7,919 bases of DNA from Candidatus Aminicenantota bacterium (GTDB lineage Bacteria; Acidobacteriota; Aminicenantia; Aminicenantales; Aminicenantaceae). Positions within the stretch are counted from its first letter, which is position 1. Every line of letters begins with the position of its first letter. The position numbers and the translations under genes are program-made. Positions 4,828-7,919 of the stretch are shown here, one piece after another. A model generated the notes under the pieces. The model was not told where the DNA came from, made no database searches, and saw only the letters and a program-made list of their open reading frames with translations. Location: contig DAOVBT010000075.1 in assembly GCA_030670375.1 (NCBI GenBank), positions 1-7,919 of the forward strand, given 5' to 3'.

Positions 4828-6333
4828 CTACTTTCCTCCTAAGCGCCATTTCCCGAGCGAAAGCCAGGGAGAATAAATCTCTTTTTTTGTCGTTTGGGAA
4901 CCTTTACCAGAAGTTGTCCCGTGCAAAGAATCGAAGGCAGCAGCCAACAGAGCCAGCCTCTGCTTTTCTTCTGAGTCCTTCTCTCCTGTCCAATCCGCAA
5001 AATGATCTTGGATGAAATGGGTGGTCGTTTCTCCCTTGTGGAATTGAGGATGTCCGATCAGATCTCTCAAAAAACGTATGCTCGTCTGCACTCCCAAAAT
5101 GACATAATCATCCAGAGCCTTGATCATCCTCTGGCAAGCGGTTTCGCGATTTTCGGCCCAGACAATAAGCTTGGCCAGGATCGGGTCGTAATAGATCGGG
5201 ACATCCCACCCGCTGTAGATCCCGCAATCATGACGGACGCCCGGTCCGCGTGGTTCTTTGAAATAAAGGATTTTCCCCGAGGAAGGCAAAAAATTGTTGC
5301 GCGGATCTTCGGCATAGATGCGGCATTCTATGGCATGGCCCTTCTGTTCCAGGTCTTCCTGCTTAAAAGGAAGCTTTTCGCCTGCGGCAATCTTTATCTG
5401 ATGGTGGACAAGATCCACACCCGTTGTCAGTTCGGTGACCGGATGTTCCACCTGCAGCCGGGCGTTGACTTCCAGAAAATAGAAATTTTTATCTTTGTCC
5501 AAAAGGAACTCGACCGTTCCTGCATTGTTATACTCGGAAACTTGCATGACCTTCCTGGCCGTTTCCCCCATCCGCGCACGAAGCTCGGAATCGAGAGCCT
5601 GGGAGGGGGTCTCCTCCACGATCTTCTGGTGCCTCCGCTGGATGGAACATTCCCTCTCGAAAAGGTGCACCACATTGCCGTGGTTGTCGGCAAGGGCCTG
5701 AAATTCCACATGTCGGGGTTCTTCGATGTATTTTTCCAGATAAACGGACTCATCCCCAAAGGCAGATTTAGCCTCGCGCATGCCCGCTTCGAGAGCAGGA
5801 GTCAGCTCCTTTTCTGTGTAAACAACCCGCATCCCTTTTCCACCGCCACCTGCTGATGCCTTGATCATCACCGGATAGCCGATTTTCTGGGCTTCGGCTT
5901 TGATGGCTGAGGTATCCTTCACAATTCCCTTCATCCCGGGGATGATCGGGATGTCGGCCTTCTCCAGAGTTTGACGCGAACGCACTTTATCCCCGACAAG
6001 TTCCAAAGCATCGGAGTTTGGCCCGATGAATACGATCTTTTCTTTTTCACAGCGACGGGCAAAAGCGGCGTTTTCAGCCAGAAAACCATATCCGGGATGA
6101 ATGGCATCGACCCCGGTTTTCTGAGCCGCTTGGATAATCCGGTCTATGTCGAGGTAGCTTTCCATAGCAGGAGGCGGACCGATCCCGATGGCCTCATCGG
6201 CAATCTGCACGTGAAGGCTGAGACGGTCAGCATCGGAAAAAACCGCCACGGTGGATATCCCCATTTCCTGACAGGCTTTGATGATCCGAACCGCAATCTC
6301 CCCGCGGTTGGCAATCATAATCTTTTTAAACAT
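4828..6333 (-). CDS. Biotin carboxylase subunit of an acyl-CoA (3-methylcrotonyl-CoA type) carboxylase
   Basis: 501 residues. It carboxylates biotin on the carrier protein using ATP and bicarbonate. The N-terminal domain begins KKIMIANRGEIAVRI and includes HPGYGFLAENA (79-89); the ATP-grasp domain has the glycine-rich loop AGGGGKGMR (161-169), HQK (235-237), metal ligands Glu276 and Glu288, and the active-site segment EVNARLQVEHPVTE (288-301) with Arg292; the C-terminal domain has ECRIYAEDP with Arg338. The usual 'NTR' reads NAR, a tolerated change. The protein extends about 50 residues past a stand-alone AccC and ends SPWLSLGKWRLGGK, a segment that in fused alpha subunits leads into the linker domain. 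The ATG directly follows the TAA of the hydratase gene (no gap), with only a weak GGA upstream, so coupling is likely. It is equivalent to the N-terminal part of LiuD/MccA; calling it fatty-acid AccC would be misleading given its neighbours. Confidence 0.93.
   Translation of the reverse strand: MFKKIMIANRGEIAVRIIKACQEMGISTVAVFSDADRLSLHVQIADEAIGIGPPPAMESYLDIDRIIQAAQKTGVDAIHPGYGFLAENAAFARRCEKEKIVFIGPNSDALELVGDKVRSRQTLEKADIPIIPGMKGIVKDTSAIKAEAQKIGYPVMIKASAGGGGKGMRVVYTEKELTPALEAGMREAKSAFGDESVYLEKYIEEPRHVEFQALADNHGNVVHLFERECSIQRRHQKIVEETPSQALDSELRARMGETARKVMQVSEYNNAGTVEFLLDKDKNFYFLEVNARLQVEHPVTELTTGVDLVHHQIKIAAGEKLPFKQEDLEQKGHAIECRIYAEDPRNNFLPSSGKILYFKEPRGPGVRHDCGIYSGWDVPIYYDPILAKLIVWAENRETACQRMIKALDDYVILGVQTSIRFLRDLIGHPQFHKGETTTHFIQDHFADWTGEKDSEEKQRLALLAAAFDSLHGTTSGKGSQTTKKEIYSPWLSLGKWRLGGK
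4835..4840 (-). promoter_or_regulatory. Shine-Dalgarno site inside the biotin carboxylase codons
   Basis: On the minus strand AGGAGG lies in the codons of the final Leu-Gly-Gly of the biotin carboxylase, 8 bases before GTG 4826. It decides the start of the carrier gene and implies coupled translation (reading GGA GGA AAG TAG A GTG). Confidence 0.75.
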
Positions 6334-7125
6334 TTATTTTATCCAATTGGGTTTTCGCTTTTCCAGAAAAGAGGCCATGCCTTCCTGTCCCTCCTCGCTG
6401 ATCCTCAAATCTGCGATCATTCGGGCAGTGAATTCTTTGACCTCCTCCAGACTCATCTGGGGGACCTGGAATATCAGCTCCTTGCAACTGGCCAAAGCTT
6501 CTGGCCCCGATGTCAGGAGCAAGCTTATCAGCTCATCGACGGTGTCCTCCAATTTTTCCCGGGGAACAATCTGGTTGACCAGGCCAATCTCCTGGGCTTT
6601 CTGCGCAGGGATCCTTTTCCCGGTGAGGAAATACTCCCGGGCCTTGCTCTCCCCTATCTTCCGGATTACAAAAGGAGAGATGGCCGCAGGAACCAGCCCA
6701 ATTTTAACTTCACTCAAGCCAAAATGGGCCTCTTCCGCTGCCACGGCGATATCGCAGGCCGCAAGAAATCCGTTTCCCCCGCCGATGGCTGTTCCGTTCA
6801 CCATGGCCACCGTGGGCTTGGGAAGGGAGTAGAGCTTATGCAGGGCTTCTGCCAACAGAAGGGACTCTGACAGGTTCTGCTCGTAGGAATAATCGATGAT
6901 CTCCCGCATCCAGTTGATATCGGCTCCGGCACAGAAGGATTTTCCCTCTCCGGTCAGAACGACCACGCGAACGGATGCCTCGGCTTTCACCTGATCAAAG
7001 GCCTGGGCCAGCTCGGCGATCATCGTGGCGTTAAAAGCATTGTGGACCTCGGGCCTTGCGAACATGATACGGGCCACTTTTCCGTCAACAGCCAGCCGAA
7101 TGGTCTGAAACGTGGTTTCATTCAT
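6334..7125 (-). CDS. liuC: Enoyl-CoA hydratase/isomerase, probably 3-methylglutaconyl-CoA hydratase
   Basis: 263 residues of the crotonase fold. ATG 7125 is chosen: it lies one base after the carboxyltransferase stop and has AGGA six bases upstream. An in-frame ATG at 7170 would add 15 residues and a 44-base overlap. Visible motifs are SFCAGADI (63-70) and GTAIGGGNG (111-119), which form the oxyanion hole, then the second catalytic acid Glu139 in LSEVKIGLVPAAISPF, and the C-terminal FLEKRKP. The first catalytic Glu of classic crotonases ('GGGCE') is Gly here; as far as I recall, LiuC-type hydratases often show this, together with the 'ISPFVI' segment. In leucine breakdown the enzyme hydrates 3-methylglutaconyl-CoA to HMG-CoA, acting right after the carboxylase encoded on both sides of it. 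An isohexenylglutaconyl-CoA hydratase (acyclic terpene pathway) is the main alternative. Confidence 0.85.
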   Translation of the reverse strand: MNETTFQTIRLAVDGKVARIMFARPEVHNAFNATMIAELAQAFDQVKAEASVRVVVLTGEGKSFCAGADINWMREIIDYSYEQNLSESLLLAEALHKLYSLPKPTVAMVNGTAIGGGNGFLAACDIAVAAEEAHFGLSEVKIGLVPAAISPFVIRKIGESKAREYFLTGKRIPAQKAQEIGLVNQIVPREKLEDTVDELISLLLTSGPEALASCKELIFQVPQMSLEEVKEFTARMIADLRISEEGQEGMASFLEKRKPNWIK

Positions 7126-7126
7126 C

Positions 7127-7919
7127 TTACATCCTGAATATGCCAACTTTGTAATCAGGGATGGGCGCATTCAGACTCATCGAAAGCCCCAAAGCCAGAG
7201 CCTCTCTCGTCTCCAGCGGGTCGAGAATGCCGTCATCCCAAAGCCGAGCTGTGCTGAAATACGGACTGGCTTCGTGCTCGTATTTTTTGAGGATGGGCTC
7301 GCGCATCTTCGCGATCTCCTCATCGGTCATCTGTTTCCCTTGTGCCGCCAGCCTCTTCATCTTCACGGTCACCAGCACATTCGCGGCCTGCTCTCCTCCC
7401 ATCACGCTGATCCGGGCATTCGGCCACATCCAGAGAATCCGTGGGGCATAAGCCCGGCCACACATGGCATAATTCCCGGCTCCGTTGGAAGCGCCGACGA
7501 TGATCGTGAATTTCGGCACATCCGCATTGGCTACAGCATGGACCAGCTTCGCCCCATCCTTGGCGATCCCCCCATGCTCGTACTGTTGTCCGACGATAAA
7601 TCCTGTGATGTTCTGGAAAAAAATCAACGGAATCTTCCGCATGGAACACAGGGTCACAAAGTGGGCCCCCTTGACCGAGCTTTCGGAAAAAAGCACGCCG
7701 TTGTTGGCCAAAATACCGACAGGATAGCCCAAAATGCGGGCAAATCCGCACACGATCGTTTGTCCGTAATGTTCCTTGAATTCCTGAAAACGGCTGCCAT
7801 CCACGAGCCGCGCGATGACCTCCCTAAAATCGTAGGGTTTGCGTGTATCCTGAGGAATGATCCCATAAAGTTCTTCGGGATTATAATAAGGATCCTCGGG
7901 TTCGGCCATGTCCAACTCA
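7127..7919 (-). CDS. liuB: 3-methylcrotonyl-CoA carboxylase, carboxyltransferase (beta) subunit, C-terminal part
   Basis: The frame stays open to the right window edge; the TTG at 7915 is internal, so this is the C-terminal ~264 residues of a protein that is usually about 535 long. It transfers the carboxyl group from carboxybiotin to the acyl-CoA. Strong resemblance, from memory, to human MCCB and bacterial LiuB: PEELYGIIP, DFREVIARLVDGSRFQEFK, LANNGVLFSESSVKGAHF, QNITGFIVGQQYE, GAGNYAMCGRAY, WPNARISVMGGEQAANV, and the C-terminal KVGIFRM. The loop that reads GGSYGAGNY in MCCB is GASNGAGNY here (Tyr to Asn). Gene order with the hydratase and biotin carboxylase supports methylcrotonyl-CoA rather than propionyl-CoA as substrate; geranyl-CoA carboxylase is a less likely alternative. 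It is the first gene of the operon seen here, and the promoter lies outside the window. Confidence 0.93.
   Translation of the reverse strand, partial: ELDMAEPEDPYYNPEELYGIIPQDTRKPYDFREVIARLVDGSRFQEFKEHYGQTIVCGFARILGYPVGILANNGVLFSESSVKGAHFVTLCSMRKIPLIFFQNITGFIVGQQYEHGGIAKDGAKLVHAVANADVPKFTIIVGASNGAGNYAMCGRAYAPRILWMWPNARISVMGGEQAANVLVTVKMKRLAAQGKQMTDEEIAKMREPILKKYEHEASPYFSTARLWDDGILDPLETREALALGLSMSLNAPIPDYKVGIFRM

Noticed and set aside
4824..4845. Programmed +1 frameshift at the carboxylase/carrier junction (AGGAGG just before a TAG, as in prfB)
   Set aside because: The P-site codon AAG cannot re-pair well one base on (AGT), and a standard GTG with well-spaced AGGAGG explains the carrier start without recoding.
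5002..5856. Long open frame of 284 codons on the plus strand
   Set aside because: It lies wholly opposite the biotin carboxylase gene, has no recognisable domain or ribosome site, and its composition reflects the complementary codons.
5971..6870. Open frame of 299 codons on the plus strand
   Set aside because: Antisense to the start of the biotin carboxylase and most of the hydratase, both clearly real; no domain visible.
7126..7170. ATG 7170 as the start of the hydratase
   Set aside because: It would add 15 unconserved-looking residues and a 44-base overlap; ATG 7125 has a ribosome site and gives the usual family N-terminus.

Overview
The window is a bacterial chromosome segment of moderate GC content. 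It looks like a diderm: there is an exported HtrA-type protein behind an ECF sigma factor and a single-pass membrane protein. It also carries a leucine/isovalerate-type acyl-CoA carboxylase cluster. Nothing here fixes the phylum. The gene mix would fit Aminicenantota, Acidobacteriota or former Deltaproteobacteria, but that is an impression, not a result. There is no tRNA, rRNA, CRISPR array or transposase gene in the window.

Layout. (1) Bases 2-451 (+): the 3' end of an integral-membrane ICMT/PEMT-type methyltransferase, cut by the window edge. (2) Bases 564-1145 (+): trmH, the tRNA Gm18 2'-O-methyltransferase, with a GTG start that appears to lie at the transcription start (leaderless). Its stop codon lies inside a perfect 38-bp inverted repeat (1139-1253), followed by a terminator-like hairpin. 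(3) Bases 1306-3973 (-): a compact three-gene operon of ECF sigma factor, overlapping single-pass anti-sigma-like protein, and an exported HtrA-fold protein with two PDZ domains and a charged C-terminal tail. The HtrA-fold protein has lost the catalytic His and Asp but keeps the Ser, so it is probably a pseudoprotease. (4) Bases 4016-4325: non-coding, with candidate promoters for the sigma operon and a nested set of palindromes (an outer 26-bp repeat enclosing an inner 16+6-bp repeat enclosing a 10-bp palindrome). (5) Bases 4326-7919 (-): a tightly packed acyl-CoA carboxylase operon in the order carboxyltransferase (partial), enoyl-CoA hydratase, biotin carboxylase, biotin carrier protein.

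How the genes work together. The carboxylase operon follows the liuB-liuC-liuD order: 3-methylcrotonyl-CoA is carboxylated on biotin to 3-methylglutaconyl-CoA, then hydrated towards HMG-CoA. The usual fused alpha subunit is split exactly at the biotin-carboxylase/linker boundary, and the codons of the conserved Trp-Arg-Leu-Gly-Gly end supply the Shine-Dalgarno sequence for the carrier gene. The sigma operon looks like an envelope-responsive regulatory module. Its exported partner seems built to bind (two PDZ domains) rather than cut, which makes it the most interesting candidate for an undescribed system here. The two palindromic elements sit directly at the 3' ends of genes and share a GGGGAC head, suggesting a family of small mobile palindromes that double as terminators.
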